From positions 868,001 to 932,000 of the forward strand of contig CP053688.1 of assembly GCA_013200995.1 (NCBI GenBank): a stretch of 64,000 nt of DNA. The letters run 5' to 3'. The notes beneath the pieces are model-generated. The model worked only from the letters and a program-made list of their open reading frames with translations, was not told where the DNA came from and searched no databases. The DNA is from Arthrobacter citreus (lineage in GTDB: Bacteria; Bacillota; Bacilli; Bacillales; Bacillaceae_G). Positions 18,730 through 27,856 of this stretch are shown here, piece after piece (position 1 is the first letter of the stretch; every line of letters starts with the position of its first letter). The translations under genes were made by a program, and so were the position numbers.

Positions 18730-18757
18730 AAGTATGCGTTTATCGCATACTTTTTTT
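18730..18757 (+). terminator. Terminator of the GntR-ABC operon
   Basis: AAGTATGCG and CGCATACTT form a 9-bp stem with a TTTAT loop, followed by TTTTTT. Confidence 0.85.
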
Positions 18758-18806
18758 ATCTAATCAAGTAATATAACAGCCAACAATCAATAATCACTTT
18801 ATAAAA

Positions 18807-18836
18807 TTTTTAAAAAGTTTTTAAATTCTTTTTAAA
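18807..18836 (+). promoter_or_regulatory. Three 11-bp-phased direct repeats, probable OmpR-type regulator site
   Basis: TTTTTAAA occurs at 18807, 18818 and 18829, exactly one helical turn apart, the pattern bound by OmpR/PhoB-type regulators. A weak -10 (TAAGAT, 18868-18873) lies 32 bases after the last repeat. It precedes the gene at 19009, and an OmpR-type regulator is encoded at 21103. Confidence 0.6.
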
Positions 18837-19008
18837 TACGTTTTATTTGGATTTTAAACCTCTACGTTAAGATTGTTCTCGTAGGTTACTTCGGTAATCA
18901 AAAAACAAACCGGGTTGCTTCAAGCAGTTGATTAAGAAATTTCAATTCGAAATTACTTTTCGCTTAAAAACGCTTGAAACAACACCTAATAACTGGAGGT
19001 TCAAGAAG

Positions 19009-19692
19009 ATGAACAAAATTAAATTAATGTACGATATTACAAAAACAATGAAGAAAAAAGAGCAAGTGAAGGTAAATTTGGATGCTGAGATTTTAAAGAA
19101 TGGTCAAAAAACAGCATTCTTTGGTGGAGAGTTTGACAAGGATTTAACTAAACATTCTTTCCACCCATTTCAACACCGTGGCAAAAGACCTTTTGGTCCT
19201 GGATTCAGAAACAGAGGATTTTTTGAACAAGGTGGCAATGGGGAATTCCAAAATAGTGAATTCTGTCAAGAAAACATCAAACATGATGAATTAAAAGAAC
19301 ATAAATTCCCTTCAAAATTTAAAATGGGATTCTCAAGAGCATCTATGTTTTTTGGTTTATTAAGTAGTATTGAAGTTCAAGAAACTGAAAATGGTGCAAC
19401 GCTCATGCTAGATTCAAAGGATATTCCGGAAGACTTAAAAGAATCTTTTAAAGAAATGCGTGAAAATCGCAAAAAGTTTATGATGGGTATGCAAAGAGCT
19501 AACTGTTCCAACAAGAATCCAATGAGTTTTTTACAAGACGTGGAAGACCCTAACTTTGTAGTGAAAGCGAATGTTAACGCAAATAAGGAAATTGAAAGTC
19601 TAACTGTCTATGCGAAAGGTTTAAAAAATCATGAAAATACGCCACAAGAAGTCTTGGAATTGAAGTATCAATCAACATTTACTTGGAAATAA
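19009..19692 (+). CDS. Unknown cytoplasmic protein, probable target of the adjacent two-component system
   Basis: A 227-residue protein with no signal peptide or membrane segment. The N-terminal part (KLMYDITKTMKKKEQVKVN) and a C-terminal beta-rich part flank a His/Phe/Gly-rich middle (residues about 45-100). The start ATG 19009 has CTGGAGG 9 bases upstream; an upstream in-frame start at 18928 lacks one. No family is recognised. Phased repeats in front of the promoter and a sensor/regulator pair downstream suggest it is a regulated output gene, but a long leader of over 100 bases also leaves room for post-transcriptional control. Confidence 0.6.
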   Translation: MNKIKLMYDITKTMKKKEQVKVNLDAEILKNGQKTAFFGGEFDKDLTKHSFHPFQHRGKRPFGPGFRNRGFFEQGGNGEFQNSEFCQENIKHDELKEHKFPSKFKMGFSRASMFFGLLSSIEVQETENGATLMLDSKDIPEDLKESFKEMRENRKKFMMGMQRANCSNKNPMSFLQDVEDPNFVVKANVNANKEIESLTVYAKGLKNHENTPQEVLELKYQSTFTWK

Positions 19693-19781
19693 AACAGCAC
19701 AACACATGAAATCACAGAAGAAGAGTACCATGATCTTTTGAATATATTGATTAAATAAAAAAGTAATTTTGTTAATCATTC

Positions 19782-19822
19782 GAGAAAGTCGAGTGTTCAC
19801 GCACTCAGACTTTCTTTAATTT
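19782..19822 (+). terminator. Terminator
   Basis: GAAAGTC-GAGTG pairs with CACTC-A-GACTTTC (one bulged A), then TTTAATTT. Confidence 0.8.
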
Positions 19823-19962
19823 ATATTCAGCTTTTATTTGTCAATTTCTATTTATCTATTTCATACAATCATATAAATAAAATGACTAAAGAAACACCAA
19901 TACTATTAATAGATGAAATGGCAAATTAACTAACCATCCAATAAAAACAAGGCGGAGTCAAA

Positions 19963-21090
19963 ATGACTTGGAGACAAAATAGTAAGAAAGAAAGACTGCA
20001 TTTCACTTCCAATCATAGAGGGCATAAACCTCATCGCAACGATATAAGAAAATTCGTGCGGTTTTTTAGAATTTTTATCCCAATCACGATTTGCTTAAAT
20101 ATTATCGGTCTATTTACAGTTTTCTCTTGGATCGGGCGACCAGCACAATTTGGCATCGTCATTATCGTGTTACTCATTGGTTTTATCGGTTCTCGATTCC
20201 AAAGAAATTTTGAAGGAAAGATCGTGCATCCGATTGAAAAATTAAAAAAAGGCATGAGCGAAGTTGCTGAAGGAAATCTAGATATTGAAGTAAAAGTAGA
20301 TACACACAATGATGTCGGGCATTTGATTTCTTCTTTCAATCAAATGGTACGAAAATTAAAAGAGAGCGAACAATTGAAACAGGAATACGAGGAAAATCGC
20401 AAACTATTAGTCACCAATATTTCTCATGATTTAAAAACGCCAATCACTTCGATTCAAGGCTATATCGAAGTATTGCAGGACGGCACAATTTTATCAGACA
20501 AAAAAAAGTCTCAGTACTTAGATGTCATTTGGAAAAATGCTCAGTACATGAATAAGCTAATCGATGATTTATTCTTGTTTTCGAAATTGGATATGCAGAA
20601 ACTTGATTTTGATATCGAGGAAGTTGAAATTAACCCATTCATGGCTGATCTTTCAGAAGAATATAAGTTTGATTTTCATGAAAGGGGTCTAGAGTATATT
20701 TTCTCTGATCTGACGGAACATACGAAAGTCGTAAAAGTAGACCGAAAAAGACTACATCAATCCATTCAAAATATTGTTAGTAATTCATTGAAATATGGGG
20801 ATAACGAGAATCTGCAATTAGAAATGATACTTTCATCTTTTAAAAATGAAATAAAAATTACAATTCGAGATAACGGACAAGGAATTACAAAAGCAAACTT
20901 AGAGAGAATTTTTGAAAGATTTTATCGAGTGGAAGATGCAAGAACAAAAAATCTTGAATCTACTGGTCTTGGACTTTCTATTTCAAAGGAATTAATTGAA
21001 GCTATGGGTGGGAAGATTGAAGTAGAAAGCGAACTTGGAATAGGGACTAGTTTTCATATTTATTTAAGAGTAATGAACACTACCAACTAA
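19963..21090 (+). CDS. Sensor histidine kinase (intramembrane-sensing type)
   Basis: A 375-residue kinase. Two transmembrane helices (about 30-52 and 61-78) are joined by a loop of only about ten residues, so the stimulus is probably sensed in the membrane. HAMP covers about 85-135. HisKA has NISHDLKTPITS with phospho-acceptor His155. The ATPase domain has an N box (NIVSNSLKYG), G1 (DNGQGI), F box (FERFYR) and G2 (GLGLS). The RBS is GGCGGAG. The regulator gene follows after 12 bases. It is closely similar to the kinase at 39308. Confidence 0.93.
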   Translation: MTWRQNSKKERLHFTSNHRGHKPHRNDIRKFVRFFRIFIPITICLNIIGLFTVFSWIGRPAQFGIVIIVLLIGFIGSRFQRNFEGKIVHPIEKLKKGMSEVAEGNLDIEVKVDTHNDVGHLISSFNQMVRKLKESEQLKQEYEENRKLLVTNISHDLKTPITSIQGYIEVLQDGTILSDKKKSQYLDVIWKNAQYMNKLIDDLFLFSKLDMQKLDFDIEEVEINPFMADLSEEYKFDFHERGLEYIFSDLTEHTKVVKVDRKRLHQSIQNIVSNSLKYGDNENLQLEMILSSFKNEIKITIRDNGQGITKANLERIFERFYRVEDARTKNLESTGLGLSISKELIEAMGGKIEVESELGIGTSFHIYLRVMNTTN

Positions 21091-21102
21091 GGAGGGGATT
21101 TC

Positions 21103-21786
21103 GTGAATATACTGATCGTAGAAGACGATTTGAATATCGCTGAACTTGAAAAAGATTATCTCGGCTTAAATGGCTACGATGTAACGATTGAGACTGATGG
21201 TTCGCTTGGGAGCAAAGAAGCTTTGACTGGGAATTACGATCTGCTCATTGTTGATCTGATGCTTCCAAACAAAAACGGTTTCGAAATTATCAAAGAAGTA
21301 CGTGAAAAGTACGAAATTCCCATAATCGTTGTTTCAGCCAAAAATGAAGATATTTCTAAAATTCGAGGATTAGATTACGGCGCAGACGATTATTTAACGA
21401 AGCCCTTTAGTCCTGCTGAACTTTTAGCAAGGGTGAAATCTCACCTTAACCGTTATAAGCGATTGAAAGGACATTCAAACGTCGTTTCCCTAATCAGTAT
21501 TCGGGGCTTAGATATTGATGCTACCTCACACAAAGTTTCCATCCGTGGGAAAGAAGTGTCTTTTACAACGAAAGAGTACGATTTATTACTGTTTTTAGCT
21601 CAAAATGCAAATGTTGTTTTCACAAAGGAGCACTTATTTGACCGGATTTGGGGCGATGACAGTCTCGGAGACACGGCAACTGTTGCGGTTCATATTCAAA
21701 AAATTCGAAAAAAGATCGAAAAAGATCCGTCCAATCCAGAGTATATTGAAACACTTTGGGGTACAGGATATCGTTTTAATAAATAG
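21103..21786 (+). CDS. OmpR-family response regulator
   Basis: A 227-residue regulator: receiver domain (about 1-118) with acidic pocket Glu7/Asp8/Asp9, phospho-acceptor Asp51 and Lys near 100 in the KPF motif, then a winged-helix DNA-binding domain ending VHIQKIRKKIE...TLWGTGYRFN. GTG start with AAGGAGGGG upstream. Cognate of the preceding kinase. The TTTTTAAA repeats at 18807-18836 are a plausible binding site. The paralogue at 40411 belongs to a second pair. Confidence 0.94.
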   Translation: MNILIVEDDLNIAELEKDYLGLNGYDVTIETDGSLGSKEALTGNYDLLIVDLMLPNKNGFEIIKEVREKYEIPIIVVSAKNEDISKIRGLDYGADDYLTKPFSPAELLARVKSHLNRYKRLKGHSNVVSLISIRGLDIDATSHKVSIRGKEVSFTTKEYDLLLFLAQNANVVFTKEHLFDRIWGDDSLGDTATVAVHIQKIRKKIEKDPSNPEYIETLWGTGYRFNK

Positions 21787-21922
21787 CTTCTAAAAGAATC
21801 CCTGATTAATTCGTTCCTCAAAATTTATGATTATTTTTAAGTGAATTCATATTGAACTAATCTGTGATTACATAAGAAAATCAATAATCAATATAAAACA
21901 GAGTCTTTAAAAAAGAAAAGAT

Positions 21923-21960
21923 TGTCCTAAAATTTCTCTTAATTTTGGGACATTTTTTTT
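21923..21960 (+). terminator. Terminator of the first two-component operon
   Basis: TGTCC-T-AAAATT pairs with AATTTT-G-GGACA (T-G wobble between the two stem parts) around TCTCTT, followed by eight T. The rest of the gap to 22337 is AT-rich, with a TATAAT at 22246-22251 as the only promoter-like element seen. Confidence 0.85.
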
Positions 21961-22337
21961 GCATATATTGCAGATTTTTCCAATCCTTCGAGTCTACTAC
22001 TATAAAATAATCGTTAAATTTTCATTAATTAAAATGAATAGGCCATTAAAAAAGGTGAAAGAATTACATTTTCCCCCAAATCATTTTTTTTGAATATTTT
22101 GAAGGAAATTCTATAAAACGAATTAATAGATTTCGATTTTTTTACTTTATTTTACTTAATACGACATTAAATGTTTTTTATTGAACTTTAATTTTTCCCT
22201 TCTTTTATTAAAATTCCCCCAATACTTTTCACGAAAAACAATCGTTATAATGTAAATTGAGCGATTTTTCTGAAAAATTAACTTAGAATTTGTCGTTTAC
22301 TTTATTTACTATTAGAAGAGAGTTGGAGGTTATTTAA

Positions 22338-25300
22338 ATGAAGACGTTAAGCGGTAAGATATTTCAAGCTACATCAGTCCTTGCTTTAGCTAGCAGTACG
22401 ATTTTAGGAACCACAATGGTGACGAAAAAGCCGGTTTATGCAGTTTCGAGTGAAGCAGAAAGCATTCTTAAATCTCTTACGATGGAACAAAGAGCAGCTT
22501 TGAAACAATTAAATATTGCTGAATCAAAGACTGGTTTACGATTATCTGGTGATATCGACTTGTCAAGCGATAAAGATGTGTCAGTAATTGTTGAATTTAA
22601 AGAACGTCCAGCAAAAGTAGCGCAATTAGAGAAAGCAACAGAAGGTGAATCGATTACGCTAAAAAAGGCGAAAGAGAATGTAACGAAATCTCATGTACGC
22701 TTTAAACAGCAATTACAAGAAAAAATGGGAAAGAAATCGAAGTCTAGTAAGGACAAATATCGAATTAAGTATACATATCAGAATGCATTTAATGGTGTCT
22801 CATTGACACTTCCTGCAAATCAAATTAAAGATTTGTTAAAAATGGATACAGTTAAAGCTGTATACAGTGACTCAACAGTTCAAATTACCCCACCTACTGA
22901 ATCTGCAGAAGCTAAAGATGAAACAAAGGTTGATAGTTTACCGTTTTTAAAGATTGATAAATTACATGAAGAAGGTATTACAGGAAAAAATATAAAAATA
23001 GGTGTGATCGATACTGGTATTGATTATAATCATCCGGATTTAAAAGATGCATACAAGGGTGGTTATGATTTTGTCGATAACGATAATGATCCGATGGAAA
23101 CTACATATAATCAGTGGAAAACTTCTAAAAAGGCTGAAATTGTTAATGGAAGCACATATTATACAGAACATGGGACACATGTTTCAGGGACAATTGCTGG
23201 TCGTGCGAAAAACAATTCTGAGTACAAAGTAACTGGGGTAGCCCCTGATTCAGATTTGTATGTATACCGAGTATTAGGTCCATATGGATCAGGTTCGAAT
23301 TCAGCAGTTATCGCAGGTATCGATCGTTCCGTTAAAGATGGAATGAATGTTATTAATCTTTCTTTAGGCTCGACATTAAATGATCCTTTAGAAGCTACAA
23401 GCTTAGCGATTGATAATGCTGTTTTAAATGGCGTTACAGCTGTGGTTGCTGCAGGAAACGCTGGTGACAGTTTATATACATTAGGTTCGCCAGGCGCAGC
23501 GGCACTTGCATTAACTGTTGGGGCTAGTTCTGCTTCTACTAATGTAACAACATTTGCAAGTGAATTTTCAGTTAATGGAAAAGGCACAAATAGCATTTTA
23601 CAATTGATGACGAAAAAATGGACAGATAATTTCACAAATATGTCTGGAAAAACATTTGATATTGTCAACGTAGGTGAAGGTGGTGCTACTGATTATACAG
23701 GAAAAAATGTACAAGGTAAGATTGCGTTTGTTGCCCGTGGTACATATGCCCTAGTTGATAAAATGAACTATGCAAAACAAAATGGTGCTGTCGGGGTAAT
23801 CATATACAACAACAATGCTTCTGAAGGACAAATTCCGTATTATTTAGGTGAGAGCAATGATAATATCCCAGTATTGTCGATGACAAATATAGATGGATTG
23901 GCGACAAAGGATTTATTTACAAATGGAACACCTTCTGTAACATTTGGAAATATTGGCGAAGCTATAATTCCTGGTGATGATTTAGCTAGCTTTAGCTCTC
24001 GTGGGCCATCGGGAACTTTATACGACATTAAACCAGAAGTCACAGCACCTGGTGTTGATGTATTATCAACTGTTCCTTCATATATAAACAACAAAACTGA
24101 TGTAACTGATTATTCTTCTGCATACATGAGAATGTCTGGAACATCAATGGCAACACCTCATGTCAGTGGGATTACTGCATTACTTTTACAAGCACATCCT
24201 GATTATACTCCAGCGGATATAAAAACTGTTTTGATGAATACTGCCGATCCTTTAAGAAGTAAGTATAGTGTGTTTGAAGTAGGGGCTGGTAGAGTGGACC
24301 CTTATGAAGCGATTTATTCACCAGTTGAATTAGCAGTACAGGATACAACACCTTTCATCAGAAATAATGAAAAAGTCATGATTGACGAGCAAACTGGTGG
24401 ACTAAGTTACGGGTTTATTCCAGCTAATAAAAATGATATTTCGAAAAAAACTAATATTTTAATTACGAATCATTCTGAGAAAGCGCAAAAATATACTGTT
24501 TCAGTTGAATATAATGTTGGCGCACGAGGATCTTTAGATGTGGATGCAAATGGGGTTAGTATAACAGTACCAAAAAGCATTAAAATTGATCCGAAATCTC
24601 AGGAAAAGATAGCTGTAAAACTAAGCATACCTGCTTCTGCAAATAAAGGGACTTATGAAGGCTATATTCATGTTGTGAATGATAAGGACCCAAATAATCA
24701 TTATCAAATTCCTTTTGGATTCCGTCTAGTAGAAGAAGGATTTGAATATTTTAGAGCTCATTCACCGAGCATTTCTACTAATCGTGCAACTAACCCATAT
24801 AGCGTTAAGGCGTCTGATTTAGATTTTAAATTAAATTCACCTATGAAAACAATGGATTTTATTTTACAGGATGCAAAAACAAATAAAGATTTAGGGATAA
24901 TTGGTACTGCGAATATTTCGGGTGCTGGAGTTGATCAGGATTATTACCTACAACAGGCTTTTGCTGGAAGGTACTTTCCATTTACAGGGAATTCTAAAAA
25001 GCCGTTTGGACCAACATCAGTTTTAGCTAATGACGGATTATATAAATTGAAAGTTATTGGAACAGATGCGGATGGTAAACAGTTTACTAAGACTGACCAA
25101 ATATATATCGATAATAACCGTCCAACTTTCACACTAGATGACACAAATGCTATACCTAAAGGTGATTTGCCGTTTGTTCAATTAACACCTGGCCAAAAAA
25201 CAGTCACATTATCTGGAAGTATTATAGATAATGAAGCAACGGTAATGGAAAACAGCGGGATGAACGTAACACAAGCAACTAATAATGTCTGGTATGGACC

Positions 25301-26438
25301 TAACTCACCGACAATTGGTATTGCTACTGATGCGTTTGGCAAGTTTTCTAAAGAAATATCTGTTGATTCTTCAAATCCAGTCAGTGTGCTACAATTTGTT
25401 GCGGCGGATAGAGCTGGTAATTCAACGATGGCTAAGGTCATTTATTATATGAAGCCAGGGGCACAATATATTTATGCCAAACCAAATAAAGCATCTTTTA
25501 ATATGGGTGATCAATTAACTTATACGTTCTATGCTCACGGTCTGCAAAATGCAAAAGATCTAACACTTAAATTTGATTACACATCAAGATATTTTAATTC
25601 AGTCGTAATTAATAAAAATAAAGCTTTATCCGAGGATACCCAATTTACAGCCACATCATCAGGAACTACTAGCAAATCAAATACAATTAATATTAAGGCA
25701 CCAGGAGATGGTTTAAATGGTGATATGCCATTGTTTGATATGCAAGTAGAGACGAACTCAAATGAATATGTAAATGTGAATTCCATATTTTTTTCAGTAA
25801 CTTCTTCTACGTATAAAGATAATAATGGTAAAACAGTAAATCCTTATACACAGGTCGGTTATTTACCTAGCTATTCTGCTTATTCAACAGCAACAGCAAA
25901 ACTCAATGCTGAAGCGTTATTAAATGCAAACGGCAGTTTTAATTTTTCCATTGATTACACCACAATCGGTGCAGATGTTAAAGCAAAGGACTCAAAAGGT
26001 ATATTATATAATGGAGAAGTTCAAAAGAACGGTAATGTTGTATTTAATAAACTTCCAATTTCAGAACAAGTATATACCGTTATCGTAGATGTTCCTGGTC
26101 ATTTTACGACATATACGCCTATGGAAATTGGTCGAAAAGATCGAGAAATTAATATTGGTGAAAATATTTCTTACCCTACTGTAAGAGAATATGCAGGCGA
26201 TATAAATAGAGATAATGTAATCGATTTAATGGATGCATTATATCTTCAAACATATTGGGGAACTAGTAAACGAAGTGCGGATCTCAATTTTGATAAAAAA
26301 GTTGATGCAAAGGACTTTGCATTATTTGAAAAAAATTATTTACTACAAAATCAATATGTTGAAAATGCACCAAAACCAGTACAAAAATATAAAGGGAAAA
26401 CACTTGAAGATATTAAAAGTGAATTAGGACTTAAATAA
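22338..26438 (+). CDS. Secreted subtilisin-family protease (Vpr-like) with C-terminal dockerin-like domain
   Basis: A 1366-residue S8 protease. Signal peptide about 1-36, I9 propeptide about 80-190, catalytic Asp225 (DTGIDYNHPD), His278 (HGTHVSG) and Ser603 (GTSMATPH), with the oxyanion Asn374 (AAGNAG). A PA domain (about 430-540) is inserted between His and Ser as in Vpr. Several beta-rich domains follow. Near residues 1285-1338, AGDINRDNVIDLMDAL and DLNFDKKVDAKDF form two Ca-binding dockerin-type repeats. B. subtilis Vpr is about 800 residues, so this is much longer. Single gene with RBS TTGGAGG and its own terminator. A dockerin implies cohesin binding or cell-surface docking; no cohesin is present here. 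Confidence 0.93.
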   Translation: MKTLSGKIFQATSVLALASSTILGTTMVTKKPVYAVSSEAESILKSLTMEQRAALKQLNIAESKTGLRLSGDIDLSSDKDVSVIVEFKERPAKVAQLEKATEGESITLKKAKENVTKSHVRFKQQLQEKMGKKSKSSKDKYRIKYTYQNAFNGVSLTLPANQIKDLLKMDTVKAVYSDSTVQITPPTESAEAKDETKVDSLPFLKIDKLHEEGITGKNIKIGVIDTGIDYNHPDLKDAYKGGYDFVDNDNDPMETTYNQWKTSKKAEIVNGSTYYTEHGTHVSGTIAGRAKNNSEYKVTGVAPDSDLYVYRVLGPYGSGSNSAVIAGIDRSVKDGMNVINLSLGSTLNDPLEATSLAIDNAVLNGVTAVVAAGNAGDSLYTLGSPGAAALALTVGASSASTNVTTFASEFSVNGKGTNSILQLMTKKWTDNFTNMSGKTFDIVNVGEGGATDYTGKNVQGKIAFVARGTYALVDKMNYAKQNGAVGVIIYNNNASEGQIPYYLGESNDNIPVLSMTNIDGLATKDLFTNGTPSVTFGNIGEAIIPGDDLASFSSRGPSGTLYDIKPEVTAPGVDVLSTVPSYINNKTDVTDYSSAYMRMSGTSMATPHVSGITALLLQAHPDYTPADIKTVLMNTADPLRSKYSVFEVGAGRVDPYEAIYSPVELAVQDTTPFIRNNEKVMIDEQTGGLSYGFIPANKNDISKKTNILITNHSEKAQKYTVSVEYNVGARGSLDVDANGVSITVPKSIKIDPKSQEKIAVKLSIPASANKGTYEGYIHVVNDKDPNNHYQIPFGFRLVEEGFEYFRAHSPSISTNRATNPYSVKASDLDFKLNSPMKTMDFILQDAKTNKDLGIIGTANISGAGVDQDYYLQQAFAGRYFPFTGNSKKPFGPTSVLANDGLYKLKVIGTDADGKQFTKTDQIYIDNNRPTFTLDDTNAIPKGDLPFVQLTPGQKTVTLSGSIIDNEATVMENSGMNVTQATNNVWYGPNSPTIGIATDAFGKFSKEISVDSSNPVSVLQFVAADRAGNSTMAKVIYYMKPGAQYIYAKPNKASFNMGDQLTYTFYAHGLQNAKDLTLKFDYTSRYFNSVVINKNKALSEDTQFTATSSGTTSKSNTINIKAPGDGLNGDMPLFDMQVETNSNEYVNVNSIFFSVTSSTYKDNNGKTVNPYTQVGYLPSYSAYSTATAKLNAEALLNANGSFNFSIDYTTIGADVKAKDSKGILYNGEVQKNGNVVFNKLPISEQVYTVIVDVPGHFTTYTPMEIGRKDREINIGENISYPTVREYAGDINRDNVIDLMDALYLQTYWGTSKRSADLNFDKKVDAKDFALFEKNYLLQNQYVENAPKPVQKYKGKTLEDIKSELGLK

Positions 26439-26459
26439 TTAGTAATACAATTTATTAGG

Positions 26460-26507
26460 CTTGTAGACAAATTGGAATTCGTTCCATGTCTACAAGTTTT
26501 TTTTGTA
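26460..26507 (+). terminator. Terminator of the subtilase gene
   Basis: A perfect 10-bp stem CTTGTAGACA/TGTCTACAAG, then eight T. Confidence 0.9.
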
Positions 26508-26635
26508 TAATAAAAAATTATTTTTTGCTTATGAAAAATAGACAGGACTTTACCTGATTATATTAATGTTATGTGTAATAAATAGCAGATAATAAAGCTG
26601 TCCATAAAAAATAGAATAAAAAAATCTTTAAACAT

Positions 26636-26676
26636 TATAACGTTATATTGACTAATTGAAAAATAGATGTTATTCT
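26636..26676 (+). promoter_or_regulatory. Promoter and palindromic operator of the hexosaminate-type operon
   Basis: TTGACT (26648-26653), a 17-base spacer and TATTCT (26671-26676) form a sigma-A promoter. The palindrome TATAACGTTATA (26636-26647) abuts the -35 and is a candidate operator for the operon's own HutC/GntR regulator (30714). Confidence 0.6.
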
Positions 26677-26752
26677 ACATTGGAATAATAAATAAGAAAC
26701 TTGAAAACGAATTCAATTATTAATTTATTGGTTACTGAAAAGGATGAGGGAA

Positions 26753-27856
26753 ATGAAAGATCATTTCGTACTGCAGAATGTAAAAATGATAAACGGAAGT
26801 TCTGTAGATATCATAGTAGAAAATAGAAAGATTGTTGACATTGTAACTGCTGGAACTGGAAATGGTCAGAACTTAGTTGATTACAATCACAAAGTATATG
26901 TTTCTAGCGGTTGGATTGATATGCATGTCCATGCATTTGCTGAATTTGAACCGTATGGAGATGATGTCGATGAGATTGGCTATAAAACAGGGGTAACAAC
27001 AATTATTGATGCCGGTAGCACAGGCGCAGATAATTTAACAAAATTAGTGAATAGCTGTAAAAGTTCAAAAACAAATGTTTTCGCCTTTTTGAATATTTCA
27101 CGAATTGGTTTAGAACGAATTGATGAGTTATCAAATCTTAATTGGTTGGATGAAGAACTACTCATCAAAACAATTGCAGAACATAAAGATTTTATCGTCG
27201 GGCTGAAGGCAAGAATTAGTAAAAGTGTAGTAGGTTCAAACGGTGTAGAACCGTTAAAAATAGCACGCAAGTTTTCTAAAGAAACCGACTTACCGCTTAT
27301 GGTTCATATTGGCTCAGGACCACCAAATATTAATGATGTACTAGATTTACTTGAAAATAAGGATATTATTACGCATTACTTAAATGGTAAATCAAATAAT
27401 TTGTTTGATGAAAGTGGAAGACCTCTTCCTAAGCTATTAGATGCAATCGATCGTGGTGTACATTTAGATGTAGGTCACGGCAATGCAAGTTTCTCTTTCA
27501 AAACGGCAATGCATGCTAAAGAATATGGAATAAAATTCAATACAATTAGTACTGATATTTATCGAAAAAATCGATTAAATGGCCCAGTTTATAATATGGC
27601 AAATGTTTTAACTAAATTTTTATATCTAGGTTACTCTTTAGAAGAAATCATTAATGCCGTTACTGTAAATGCAGCAAAATGGCTTAAGAAACCTGAACTT
27701 GGAAGAATTTCAATCGGAGATCTCGCAAACCTTACACTGTTTACAGTCGAGGATGAGCAAACATCTTTAATTGATTCTGAAGGTGATGAAAAAATAACAG
27801 AACAAAAAATCGTCGTAAAAGGAGTGGTTATTAATGGAGAACACATTGAATGCTAA
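26753..27856 (+). CDS. Amidohydrolase, EF_0837/AHA_3915 family
   Basis: A 367-residue metal-dependent hydrolase of the dihydroorotase/amidohydrolase superfamily: MHVH (HxH metal pair) after a beta strand, a candidate carbamylated Lys in GLKARISKS, further His near MVHIGS and DVGHG, and a catalytic Asp region (STDIYRKN). The family (EF_0837) is encoded beside the SelA-like and KDGP-aldolase-like genes, as here. Deacylation of an N-acyl amino-sugar acid before the ammonia lyase step would fit. ATG 26753 is chosen because AAGGA lies 9 bases upstream. The next gene overlaps its 3' end. Confidence 0.85.
   Translation: MKDHFVLQNVKMINGSSVDIIVENRKIVDIVTAGTGNGQNLVDYNHKVYVSSGWIDMHVHAFAEFEPYGDDVDEIGYKTGVTTIIDAGSTGADNLTKLVNSCKSSKTNVFAFLNISRIGLERIDELSNLNWLDEELLIKTIAEHKDFIVGLKARISKSVVGSNGVEPLKIARKFSKETDLPLMVHIGSGPPNINDVLDLLENKDIITHYLNGKSNNLFDESGRPLPKLLDAIDRGVHLDVGHGNASFSFKTAMHAKEYGIKFNTISTDIYRKNRLNGPVYNMANVLTKFLYLGYSLEEIINAVTVNAAKWLKKPELGRISIGDLANLTLFTVEDEQTSLIDSEGDEKITEQKIVVKGVVINGEHIEC

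Noticed and set aside
18928..19008. N-terminal extension of the gene at 19009
   Set aside because: The ATG at 18928 has no ribosome site, while CTGGAGG precedes ATG 19009. The extension is not protein-like.
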